Assembly (NCBI GenBank): GCA_030448085.1
Contig: JAUJNU010000005.1
Span: 1 to 52,794 of the forward strand
Length of the DNA: 52,794 bases
Source of the DNA: Actinomycetota bacterium
GTDB lineage: Bacteria > Actinomycetota > UBA4738 > CADDZG01 > WHSQ01
Reading direction: 5' to 3'
Part shown: positions 7,488-14,419 of the stretch, one piece after another
Layout: every line of letters starts with the position of its first letter
Numbering within the stretch: position 1 is the first letter of the stretch
The notes under the pieces: model-generated
Seen by the model: the letters and a program-made list of their open reading frames with translations, nothing else
The model's database searches: none
Told to the model about the DNA's origin: nothing
Position numbers and translations under genes: made by a program

Positions 7488-8416
7488 GGAGCGGCCGGCC
7501 CGATCAGCGTCTGATCGAGGACTGCGCCGTCCGTCGCCACGGCCTCCACCCGCAGCGACCCACCGGCCTCCTCGACCACGACGAAATGATGGTGCCGATC
7601 GTCTCCCACCACCCGGCCCGGCCCCCCCTCGCACTCGTCGAGAGGGTAGAGCCGGCTCCCGCCTCCACCCGTGACGACGTACGTGACTCCCCCAGGCGAC
7701 TCGAAACGCTGGTAGTTGTGGTCATGGCCGTTCAGCACGAGGTCGACACCGCCCGCTTCCAACAAAGGGACCCAGAGCTGCTGGATATCTGGCAGGCCGT
7801 CGTGCTCGGAGCAGCTGTAGGCGGGCTGGTGGAAGACGGCGATCCTCCACTTCGCGCTCGACGCCCCGAGCGCCCTCTGAAGCCAGCCCAGCTGAGCCTG
7901 GTCGGTGGGGCGGTTGCCGTCGAGGACGAAAAGCTCCGCGTCGCCGACCTTACGGCTGTACCAAGGCCCGGGCATGTCGAGGAGCTGCATCACACCGATC
8001 CCTCCGTCGCTCGCAACGTCGTGATTGCCGAGCGACGCTATGACTTCGACACCGGCCGCCTCGACCCACCCGTACGGCGTCTGCCACGCAGCCGCGAAGG
8101 ATGCCGGCTCCCCCGCGGGGTAGACGTTGTCGCCGGTGGTCACGAGAGCGTCGATGCCCTCCGAGGTCGCGTCCTCTTTCACCGCGGCCGCCACCGCTGC
8201 CTCGGTCTGGTCGCCACTACCGAAGTCCCCGACCACGATGAACCTGAAACCCGCGTTGGTCGCTGTCGGCGTCGAGCCCGGAGTCGTCGCCACCGGACGG
8301 CTCGCGGTCGCGCTCCCCGCCGGAGATGGGGCCGTGAGGGGCGGTTCGTTGCCGGACCCCCCGCAAGCAACGCACAGAGCGAGACAGAGCGACCAGCCCA
8401 CGAGTCGTCGTCGCAC
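7484..8416 (-). CDS. Secreted metallophosphoesterase lipoprotein
   Basis: From GTG 8416 the 310-residue product starts VRRRLVGWSLCLALCVACGG, a lipoprotein signal with Cys near residue 18, then a Ser/Thr/Pro-rich linker. The catalytic domain has VVGDFGSGD, TTGDNVYP, LGNHD, AVFHQPAY and NGHDHNYQRF, the order found in tartrate-resistant/purple acid phosphatase-like enzymes. It probably acts outside the membrane on phosphate esters. The open frame continues far upstream but that part is antisense to corA and is rejected. It is the first gene of a coupled operon with an ABC-2 exporter (TTGA overlap). A second, similar lipoprotein phosphatase lies at 16578-17450. Confidence 0.92.
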   Translation of the reverse strand: MRRRLVGWSLCLALCVACGGSGNEPPLTAPSPAGSATASRPVATTPGSTPTATNAGFRFIVVGDFGSGDQTEAAVAAAVKEDATSEGIDALVTTGDNVYPAGEPASFAAAWQTPYGWVEAAGVEVIASLGNHDVASDGGIGVMQLLDMPGPWYSRKVGDAELFVLDGNRPTDQAQLGWLQRALGASSAKWRIAVFHQPAYSCSEHDGLPDIQQLWVPLLEAGGVDLVLNGHDHNYQRFESPGGVTYVVTGGGGSRLYPLDECEGGPGRVVGDDRHHHFVVVEEAGGSLRVEAVATDGAVLDQTLIGPAAP

Positions 8417-8578
8417 CGCCCTATTCCTCCAGGATCTCGGCAGCTTTGGGGCCGGCCGGATCCCGCGGCCCTCGGTTAACGATAAGAGTTGTGGCGAAAC
8501 ACCCGTTCCCCCACGACGAACCGACTCTCCACCGGGCAGTTGGGTCGCCACAACGGGGGCCACGGCTATTGTCGGGGG

Positions 8579-9552
8579 ATGTTGATGGCGGTGTGTCACT
8601 CCCAGAACGACGGTTGGGTCCGGGTCCAGGACCTGGACAAGCTGTCGGACCTGCGGAGCACGAGCGGGAACCTGTTGTGGGCCGAGGCGGACGTGACTGA
8701 CCTGACACCGGAAGATGTCGCCACGATCGCCGAGGAGTTCTCGCTGCACCCGCTGGCCGTGGAGGACGCGACGAACGATCGCCAGCGCCCGAAGCTCGAG
8801 CCGTACGACAACCACCTCTTCATCGTCCTCCACCAGCTGAACGAGGTCGAGAGCCAACTGGAGTCGGCCCAACTCCGCGTGTTTCGTCGGGGAACGCTAC
8901 GTCCTTACGATCCATCACGGGGCGAAGAGGACCATCGACGAGGCCAAGAAGAGGTGGAAAGCCCACCCAGACCACCTCGAACGGGGGCCGCCCACCTCAT
9001 CCACACCCTCATGACGTGATCGTCGACTGCTTCCAAGAGCAGGCGGACAAGCTCGAGGACGAGGTCGAGCGGCTCGAGGACATCGCCCTCAACACCCCTA
9101 CGGTGCCGATCCAACGCACGAGCTGTACACGATCAAGCAGCGGATAGCCCGGTTGCGGCGCTACGCCTGCCCGTGGCCGGGTCCTTGACAGGCTGATCCA
9201 CCCCAAGGAAGGCATTGGCTACATCCCCGAGGAGAGCCAGCATGACTTCAGGGATATCGAGGACCACGAGCTTCGCATCAACGATCAGATCCGCAACGTC
9301 GACGACCTGACGGATGCCGTTCTCGACCTGGTGCGGAACGAACAGGCGGCGGCGATGAACGTCCAGTCCCGCAAGCTCTCGGCGTGGGCCGCGATCTTCG
9401 CGGTGGGGACGCTCATCGCTGGGGTCTACAGGATGAATTTCACCCTGGTCCCGGCCGACGGCAGCCTGTTCGGGTTCTGGTTCGCCATCGTGCTGATGCT
9501 CGTCGTGAGCTTGGGCCTCTGCGCGTACTTCAAGCGTAAGAGTTGGCTGTAA
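8579..9552 (+). pseudogene. corA: CorA-family magnesium/cobalt transporter, frameshifted, with RMN for GMN
   Basis: The N-terminal cytoplasmic domain (DVTDLTPEDVATIAEEFSLHPLAVEDATN) is in one frame from the ATG at 8579. From about 8875 to 9190 the conserved sequence (GERYVLTIHHGAKRTIDEAK, VIVDCFQEQADKLEDEVERL, ELYTIKQRIARLRRYA) jumps between frames with several indels. From 9190 it is clean to the stop: LIHPKEGIGYIPEE, RNEQAAAMNVQSRKLSAWAA, then two membrane helices and a basic tail KRKSWL. The CorA pore signature is normally YGMNF, but here AGG encodes Arg in place of Gly (VYRMNF). Given the nearby indels this may also be a base error. Divergent from the phosphoesterase operon. Confidence 0.85.
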
Positions 9553-9570
9553 GCCTGCTAATCTGGGCGC

Positions 9571-9813
9571 ATGGCTGAAGGAAAACAGAAGAAAGTTACG
9601 CAGCGCCTCACGCTGAACGTCTGCGCGACCGGGCCGGGGAGGCTCCTCCGCAAGTCGTACGCGGGCGAGGTGCGCAGGCTCCAGAGGCTCGGCTTCCGCG
9701 AGGTCGACCGCAAGGTCGCCTCCCGTGAGGATCACTTCAAGCTGACGCTCGAGCGCGAGGTGGACCGGTACCCCGGGGTCCCGCTGGCGAAGGTCCCGCC
9801 CTACATCGTTTAG
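9571..9813 (+). CDS. Small basic protein, unknown
   Basis: This 80-residue product is Lys/Arg-rich (MAEGKQKKVTQRLTLN) with a mixed alpha/beta core (GPGRLLRKSYAGEVRRLQRLGF, EDHFKLTLEREVDRY). I do not recognise a family. The start ATG lies 19 bp after the corA stop without a strong Shine-Dalgarno, so it may be read with corA. Codon use and third-position GC match the neighbours, which supports a real gene. It has no signal peptide or membrane segment, so it is probably cytoplasmic; nucleic-acid binding is possible only on charge grounds. Confidence 0.6.
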   Translation: MAEGKQKKVTQRLTLNVCATGPGRLLRKSYAGEVRRLQRLGFREVDRKVASREDHFKLTLEREVDRYPGVPLAKVPPYIV

Positions 9814-9823
9814 GGACGATCTA

Positions 9824-10268
9824 ATGACTCGTCGTGTATGGCTGCGCGCTCTCGCAGCGGTTCTAATGCTGGTGGGCACTGCCCTGTGGGAGCGACGAGC
9901 CCCCGGGTACGTCCGCTCCTGCGTTAGAAGGTCGCGCGGTCGCGGTGAAGACCGTGGGTTTCGTGTTCCAACCGGCGAGCATCCAAGCAGCACCCGGCGA
10001 GACGATCGCCATCACCCTCACGAACGAGGACACCGCCCCACACACACTCACATCAGAAGAGATAGGGCTCGACGTCAAGGTCGAGGGAAGCTCCACGGGA
10101 AGCGGAAGCTTCACGGTCCCGTCCGAGCCCGGCAACTACACGTTCCACTGCCACATCCACCCCGACATGACGGGTGAGCTGATCGTCGGCGAGGGCGGTG
10201 CGGGCCACGGCTCCGACCACAGCCCGGACACCGGTGAAGGGGACGAAGAGAACGACGACGGCTACTAA
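9824..10268 (+). CDS. Cupredoxin-like copper-binding lipoprotein, one frameshift in the signal region
   Basis: A signal-like start MTRRVWLRALAAVLMLVG is in one frame, and the sequence ALPCGSDEPPG onward, leading directly into the mature domain, is in the next. A single indel near 9871-9880 rejoins them into a lipoprotein. The domain (clean from 9945) reads VGFVFQPASIQAAPGETIAI, NEDTAPHTLT and NYTFHCHIHPDMTGELIVG: His of APHT, Cys, His and Met of CHIHPDM are the type-1 copper ligands of a small plastocyanin/cupredoxin fold. The tail is acidic and His/Asp-rich. It likely acts in electron transfer or copper binding at the outer face of the membrane. Confidence 0.8.
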
Positions 10269-10272
10269 GCCG

Positions 10273-10923
10273 CTACGTCCACCACTCCCCGGCCCCCTTA
10301 CCCACGAACGGATTCGTCTCTTTCTCCTGGCCCACCGACGTGTGGGGGCCGTGGCCCGGGTAGACGAGCATGGCGTCGTCGAGAGAGAACAGCTTGCCCC
10401 TCACCGCGGTCAGCAAGGTTCCCCCGTCCCCGCCCGGGAGGTCGGTTCGTCCCACCGACCCGGCGAACAGGGTGTCGCCGCTGAAAACCGCACCCTCGGT
10501 AACGAGCGATATCGAGCCCGGCGAGTGCCCGGGGGTGTGCACGATCTCGAGCTCGACGGCCCCGGCCACCAGCCGCTCCCCTTCCCGGGCGACCGTATCT
10601 ACCTCGGGGGCCGGGGGCAGGTCGATCCCGAGGAAGAGCCGCCCCGATTCCTGCATCCAGGCGAGGAGGGGCTTGTCCATCTCGTGGAGATAGAAGGGGG
10701 CCCCCGTCTGCTCGCGCAGTTGCTCGGCCGCGATCAGGTGATCGAAGTGGGCGTGAGTGGCAACGATCGCCGTCACCGTGAGGCCCAGGCGATGGATGAC
10801 CCCGAGGAGGTCCTCCGCGTCGCCCCCGGGGTCGATGACGACGGCGCGCTTGGTCGCCGGGTCTCCCACGACGTAGCAGTTGCAGGCGAGCGGGCCAACC
10901 TCACGGTGGTCGAAGATCTGCAT
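10273..10923 (-). CDS. MBL-fold metallo-hydrolase (glyoxalase II-like)
   Basis: The 216-residue protein has the metallo-beta-lactamase signature THAHFDH at residues 56-62 (H57, H59, D61, H62), then HTPGHSPGS, FSGDTLFAGSVGRTDL and YPGHGPHT. These are the zinc ligands of the hydroxyacylglutathione hydrolase-like subgroup, and GRTDLPGG is characteristic of it. The likely reaction is hydrolysis of a thioester or related ester, but stand-alone members in actinobacteria have no proven substrate. The ATG is 26 bp from a divergent P1 peptidase gene, so the two share a very short promoter region. Confidence 0.92.
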   Translation of the reverse strand: MQIFDHREVGPLACNCYVVGDPATKRAVVIDPGGDAEDLLGVIHRLGLTVTAIVATHAHFDHLIAAEQLREQTGAPFYLHEMDKPLLAWMQESGRLFLGIDLPPAPEVDTVAREGERLVAGAVELEIVHTPGHSPGSISLVTEGAVFSGDTLFAGSVGRTDLPGGDGGTLLTAVRGKLFSLDDAMLVYPGHGPHTSVGQEKETNPFVGKGAGEWWT

Positions 10924-10949
10924 AGGCGAGCGAGGATAGCCTCGGCGGC

Positions 10950-11858
10950 GTGAACGAGACCACCTTCAGCCCCGGCTGGCGCATAGGACATCGGACCGAC
11001 CCGGAGTCGATGACCGGCTGCACCGTCCTGCTGCCACCGCGGGGGAATGTTGCCTCCTGCGATATCAGAGGCTCTTCCCCGGGCTCGCGCGAGCTTCCCC
11101 TTCTCGATGTCGAGCGCAAGCTCACCGAGGTCCACGGCATCCTCCTCACCGGCGGCAGTGCGTTCGGCCTGGCCGCCGCCGAGGGGGTGATGTCGTGGCT
11201 CGAGGAGCAGGACATCGGCTACGTGACGCCCCGGGGCTTGGTGCCCATCGTGCCCGCAGCCGTCGTATTCGACCTCGGCCCCGGCCGGTCGGACGTCCGG
11301 CCGGATGCTTCCTGGGGGCGGGCCGCGTGCGAAGCAGCGTCGGCCGGCCCTATCGAGACGGGGGCCGTGGGAGCTGGGACAGGTTGCACGGTGGGGAAGT
11401 GGGCGGGGTTCGAGGACGCCGTCCCCGGAGGCCTCGGTGTAGGGCTGGCCTGCGAAGGAGATCTGAGCGTTCACGCGCTGGCGGTCGTCAACGCCGTCGG
11501 CGACATCCTCGGCCCGGACGGCAAGAGCCTCGCCGGAACGGGCGGGACCAAACCTCGCCGGCAGTCATGGGACATGCCTCCCCCGGCCCCCATGGAGTCG
11601 GCCGGGCTCGGAAGCACGGTACTCGTTGTGGTCGCGACGGAGGCGAACCTCGACAAGAGGGAGGTCCGGTGGCTGGCGGCGAGGGGCTCGGACGGGGTCA
11701 CGACCGCCGTTCGTCCGGCTCATACCCGCTACGACGGGGACGTCACCTTCGCCGTGGCCACGCCGGGCCCGCGCGCGATCGGGCCGCGCGACCTCGACGT
11801 CCTGGGCCTCCTTGCTACCGAGGCGGTGTCGAAGGCGATCCGTTCCGCGGTGGCCTAG
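10950..11858 (+). CDS. P1 family (DmpA-like) peptidase
   Basis: A 302-residue member of the S58/DmpA family, N-terminal-nucleophile hydrolases that self-cleave and act as aminopeptidases or amidases. Family blocks: GHRTDPESMTGCTVLLPP at the N-terminus, the ILLTGGSAFGLAAAEGV loop (residues 64-80), GAVGAGTGCTVGKW (138-151) and VHALAVVNAVGDI. Full length for the short subgroup. The start is a GTG at 10950 with a weak Shine-Dalgarno; MNETTFSPG is the usual N-terminus. It is cytoplasmic by lack of a signal. The natural substrate is unknown. Confidence 0.9.
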   Translation: MNETTFSPGWRIGHRTDPESMTGCTVLLPPRGNVASCDIRGSSPGSRELPLLDVERKLTEVHGILLTGGSAFGLAAAEGVMSWLEEQDIGYVTPRGLVPIVPAAVVFDLGPGRSDVRPDASWGRAACEAASAGPIETGAVGAGTGCTVGKWAGFEDAVPGGLGVGLACEGDLSVHALAVVNAVGDILGPDGKSLAGTGGTKPRRQSWDMPPPAPMESAGLGSTVLVVVATEANLDKREVRWLAARGSDGVTTAVRPAHTRYDGDVTFAVATPGPRAIGPRDLDVLGLLATEAVSKAIRSAVA

Positions 11859-11874
11859 GAAGCCCGGCCCGGGA

Positions 11875-12903
11875 TCAGACCGTGAGCACGATCTTTCCGA
11901 ACTGGGCCCCCGACTTCAGCCGGGCGAGAGCGTCCTTCCCCTGCTCTAGTGGGAAGACGCTGTCGATGGGCGGGCGCAGCTCCGCGCCCGCCACCATCCT
12001 CAGCATGTCCGACACGTCGGCGTCGGAGCCCATCGTCGACCCGATGATCTCGAGCTGGCTCCAGAAAAGCCTCCGCACGTCGATCTCAGCCTTCCTGCCT
12101 GCGGTTGCTCCCGCGATCACGATCCGGCCTCCGGGGCGCAACGCTCTCATCGCCGGCTCCAGCGCGTCTCCCCCGGCCGAGTCCACAACGAGGTCCATGC
12201 CACGCTTCCCGGTCAGCCGCCTGAGGGCCTTGCCGACGTCCTCGTCCTTGTAGTTGACCCCCGCGTCCGCCCCCAGCTCGAGGGCTCGCTCGAGCTTGGC
12301 GGCAGATGACGAGGTGACGATCACCTTGCCGGCCACGCGCCGGGCGAGCCCGAAGAGCGAGAGCGCCAAGCCGCCGCCTATCCCGGTTACCAGCACCCAT
12401 TCACCCGGGCGAAGGCGTCCTCTCGTGAAGAGCATCCGGTAAGCGGTGATGTAGGTGACCCCGAGCGCCGCCGCCTCCTCGAACGAGAGGTGGGCCGGGA
12501 AGGGGAAGACGTTGCTCGCGGGAACCTTCACGAGCTCCGCGATCGTCCCCGGAAGGTGCTCGCCCAGCATGCGGAAACGAACGCATGCCGATTGCTCCCC
12601 GGCGCGACAGAGCTCGCACTCGCGGCACGAGACGGCGGGGTTGACGATCACCCGCGCCCCCACCTGGACCCCCCGCACGCCCTCGCCGAGCGCCGCCACC
12701 TCCCCGGCCCCGTCGGCGCCCAGGACGAAGGGGAACTCGAGCGGGATGCCGAGGCTCCCAGAGATGGTCCACAGGTCGAGGTGATTGAGTGCGGCTGCCT
12801 TGACGTTGACGAGGACCTCACCTGCCCCGGGGGCCGGGTCCGGCGCGTCCCTCAGCGCCACCTGGTCCAGATCACCGTGCCCGTCGATCGTCAGCGCCCG
12901 CAT
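11875..12903 (-). CDS. Zinc-type alcohol dehydrogenase / quinone oxidoreductase family
   Basis: A 342-residue MDR-superfamily reductase. The structural zinc lobe is complete (Cys93, 96, 99 and 107 in CRECELCRAGEQSAC) and GADGAGEV (62-69) is present. The position of the usual catalytic Cys ligand reads AALNHLD, as in quinone oxidoreductases, so a catalytic zinc is doubtful. The nucleotide-binding loop is VTGIGGGLALSLFGLA. This mix of structural zinc and QOR-type active site is common in actinobacterial enzymes acting on enones or quinones; the substrate is unassigned. It converges with the P1 peptidase gene. Confidence 0.9.
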   Translation of the reverse strand: MRALTIDGHGDLDQVALRDAPDPAPGAGEVLVNVKAAALNHLDLWTISGSLGIPLEFPFVLGADGAGEVAALGEGVRGVQVGARVIVNPAVSCRECELCRAGEQSACVRFRMLGEHLPGTIAELVKVPASNVFPFPAHLSFEEAAALGVTYITAYRMLFTRGRLRPGEWVLVTGIGGGLALSLFGLARRVAGKVIVTSSSAAKLERALELGADAGVNYKDEDVGKALRRLTGKRGMDLVVDSAGGDALEPAMRALRPGGRIVIAGATAGRKAEIDVRRLFWSQLEIIGSTMGSDADVSDMLRMVAGAELRPPIDSVFPLEQGKDALARLKSGAQFGKIVLTV

Positions 12904-13015
12904 GTCCTTTGGATACCAGAGTGTCGACGGGCGCCGGTTCAGGGGGCGAACCTGTCACAGGCTCTTCGTAACCTCACCCTCGAGCCGCGACTCCCGGGCC
13001 GCAGGAGGTGAAGGA

Positions 13016-13186
13016 ATGCCGAAAGCGAAGCCGGTAACGAAAGGTGGGAAGAGGAAGAGGAAGTCTCCCAGATGCCACACCTGCGACAAGGCGATCAGGG
13101 TTCCGAAGGGCTGGACTCAGGGCCCTGCGATCCGCCGCCACTATTGGGCCAACCACAGGGAGGCAATGCAACGGAGCGCTCGGTAG
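13016..13186 (+). CDS. Small basic CxxC...HxxxxH protein
   Basis: The 56-residue product starts at an ATG with AGGAGG 7 nt upstream, which fixes the start against a longer spurious frame. It has a Lys/Arg-rich N-terminus (KGGKRKRK) and a possible zinc site, CHTC at residues 20-23 followed by HYWANH near 42-47. The pattern resembles a single treble-clef or C2H2-type finger. A nucleic-acid-binding role is inferred from charge and zinc motif only. The stop codon lies inside the first unit of a three-copy 11-nt direct repeat. Confidence 0.75.
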   Translation: MPKAKPVTKGGKRKRKSPRCHTCDKAIRVPKGWTQGPAIRRHYWANHREAMQRSAR

Positions 13187-13208
13187 GCGCTCGGTAGGCA
13201 CTCGGTAA
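13176..13208 (+). repeat. Three tandem 11-nt repeats across the stop codon
   Basis: GCGCTCGGTAG occurs at 13176-13186 and 13187-13197, with a diverged copy (GCACTCGGTAA) at 13198-13208. The first copy encodes the final SAR residues and the TAG stop, so the array lies mostly just downstream. Length 11 means unit gain or loss shifts frame but falls after the stop. Likely replication slippage; no regulatory role is evident. Confidence 0.85.
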
Positions 13209-13224
13209 AGGTGGGGCTGCTTCC

Positions 13225-14277
13225 CTACTCGCCCACCGCCTCGAGCGGTGGGCGAGTCTGCCCCTCCTCGTCTCGCAGCGAGGCGGCACGCCCCAGGCGC
13301 TCGCGGAAGAGGTCGAGGCGCCGAGCGCCGTCCCCGAACCGCGCGTGCGCGTTCCCCAGGTGGCGCCCCAGCGTGTCGTAGTCACAGGCGAACCGCTCCA
13401 TGTCCTGCTCGAGCTGCCCGCAGAAATCGAGGATCGCGCTGGCGTTCGACTCGATCTGAAGGCACTTCAACCCGAACAGGATCGTCTGTAGGTAGCCGTA
13501 CATCGTGCCAGGTGACATCGGCACCACGCGCATATCGATAGCGGTCTGGAAGACCGATGTCTTGCGGTGCGCGAGCCTCAGCACCTCGGCGTAGACACCT
13601 TCAGCCGGGATGTACATGACGGCGAACTCGAACGTGTTCTCCTCGGGAACGATGTAGCGCGAGGAGATGTCTCTTATGTGTTTGTCGACGTCCGCGGCCA
13701 GCGCTCGCTCGGCCGCCGTGCGCTCGCCATCGCTCGTGGCCTCGCACATCCGCTGGTAGTTGGCGAGCGGGAACTTCGCATCGATCGGCACGATCTTGCC
13801 CCCAGCACGTACGACCGCGTCGACGGTGAGGCCCGACGTGAACCGATGCTGGGTCGCGTAGGCGCTAGGGGGCAGCACCTGGCGGAGCATCTCCTCGAGC
13901 ATCGCCTCGCCCAGACCACCTCGGGCCTTGGGAGCGCGCAGGAGATCCTGCAACGAGGTGAACTGACGGGCCTGCTCTGCCACGCTCGATGTGGCTTGTC
14001 GCACATCTCCGAGGGTCTCGAAGATCCCCCGTGCCATGTCCGCGTTGGCGCTTTGCGTCTGCGTCAGCCTGCCGTCGATCCCCTCGAGCTTCATCCGAAG
14101 CGAGTCGCGCTCCGAGGCGACCGACTCGTTCAACCGGGCCAACTCGTGCCGGACCTCGGACATGTCCGTCGGGGACCCGCCCACCACCCCCCTGAGCCGC
14201 TGGACAAGGGCAAGGGCGCCCCAGGTGAGGCCTGCGCCACACGCCAACCCGGCCGCGAGGAAGAAGAGGATGTCCAT
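13225..14277 (-). CDS. rmuC: DNA recombination protein RmuC
   Basis: The product has one N-terminal membrane helix (ILFFLAAGLACGAGLTWGAL), a coiled-coil stretch (residues ~40-105, VRHELARLNESVASERDSL) and the RmuC domain: SLQDLLRAPKARGGLGEAML, PIDAKFPLANYQRM, FEFAVMYIPAEGVYAEVL and VVPMSPGTMYGYLQTI. RmuC proteins limit inversions at short repeats and are predicted nucleases with a PD-(D/E)XK-like core; DAKFPL is in that core. At about 350 residues it is on the short side but complete. ATG 14277 is preferred over TTG 14286; neither has a clear Shine-Dalgarno. Confidence 0.93.
   Translation of the reverse strand: MDILFFLAAGLACGAGLTWGALALVQRLRGVVGGSPTDMSEVRHELARLNESVASERDSLRMKLEGIDGRLTQTQSANADMARGIFETLGDVRQATSSVAEQARQFTSLQDLLRAPKARGGLGEAMLEEMLRQVLPPSAYATQHRFTSGLTVDAVVRAGGKIVPIDAKFPLANYQRMCEATSDGERTAAERALAADVDKHIRDISSRYIVPEENTFEFAVMYIPAEGVYAEVLRLAHRKTSVFQTAIDMRVVPMSPGTMYGYLQTILFGLKCLQIESNASAILDFCGQLEQDMERFACDYDTLGRHLGNAHARFGDGARRLDLFRERLGRAASLRDEEGQTRPPLEAVGE
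13227..13257. terminator. Perfect 13-bp hairpin between convergent genes
   Basis: ACTCGCCCACCGC and its perfect complement flank a 5-nt loop (CTCGA). It covers the last codons and first stop-codon base of rmuC and lies about 40 bp past the stop of the small zinc-motif gene. Its position suits a bidirectional terminator, although neither side has a good T-tract. Confidence 0.55.
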
Positions 14278-14419
14278 GACAACCAAGGGTAGCCAGGGGG
14301 TATGACAGGTTCCCAGCTCCCGGGCCCTCGCGCCGGATCTCCCGCCGCCCCCGGGGCGGCTTCTATCCGATTGCCCGGATGACGAAGGTTTGCACCTCGA
14401 AGACCCGATACAAGTAAAG

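Noticed and set aside
7488..7634. Extended N-terminus for the ABC ATPase
   Set aside because: These codons lie antisense-quality within the phosphoesterase end; TTG 7487 overlaps its stop and is followed by the family N-terminus.
14344..14360. GCCGCCCC-C-GGGGCGGC palindrome upstream of the GH15 gene
   Set aside because: One-base loop, GC-only, in a divergent region with no gene to terminate; chance is likely in such GC-rich DNA.
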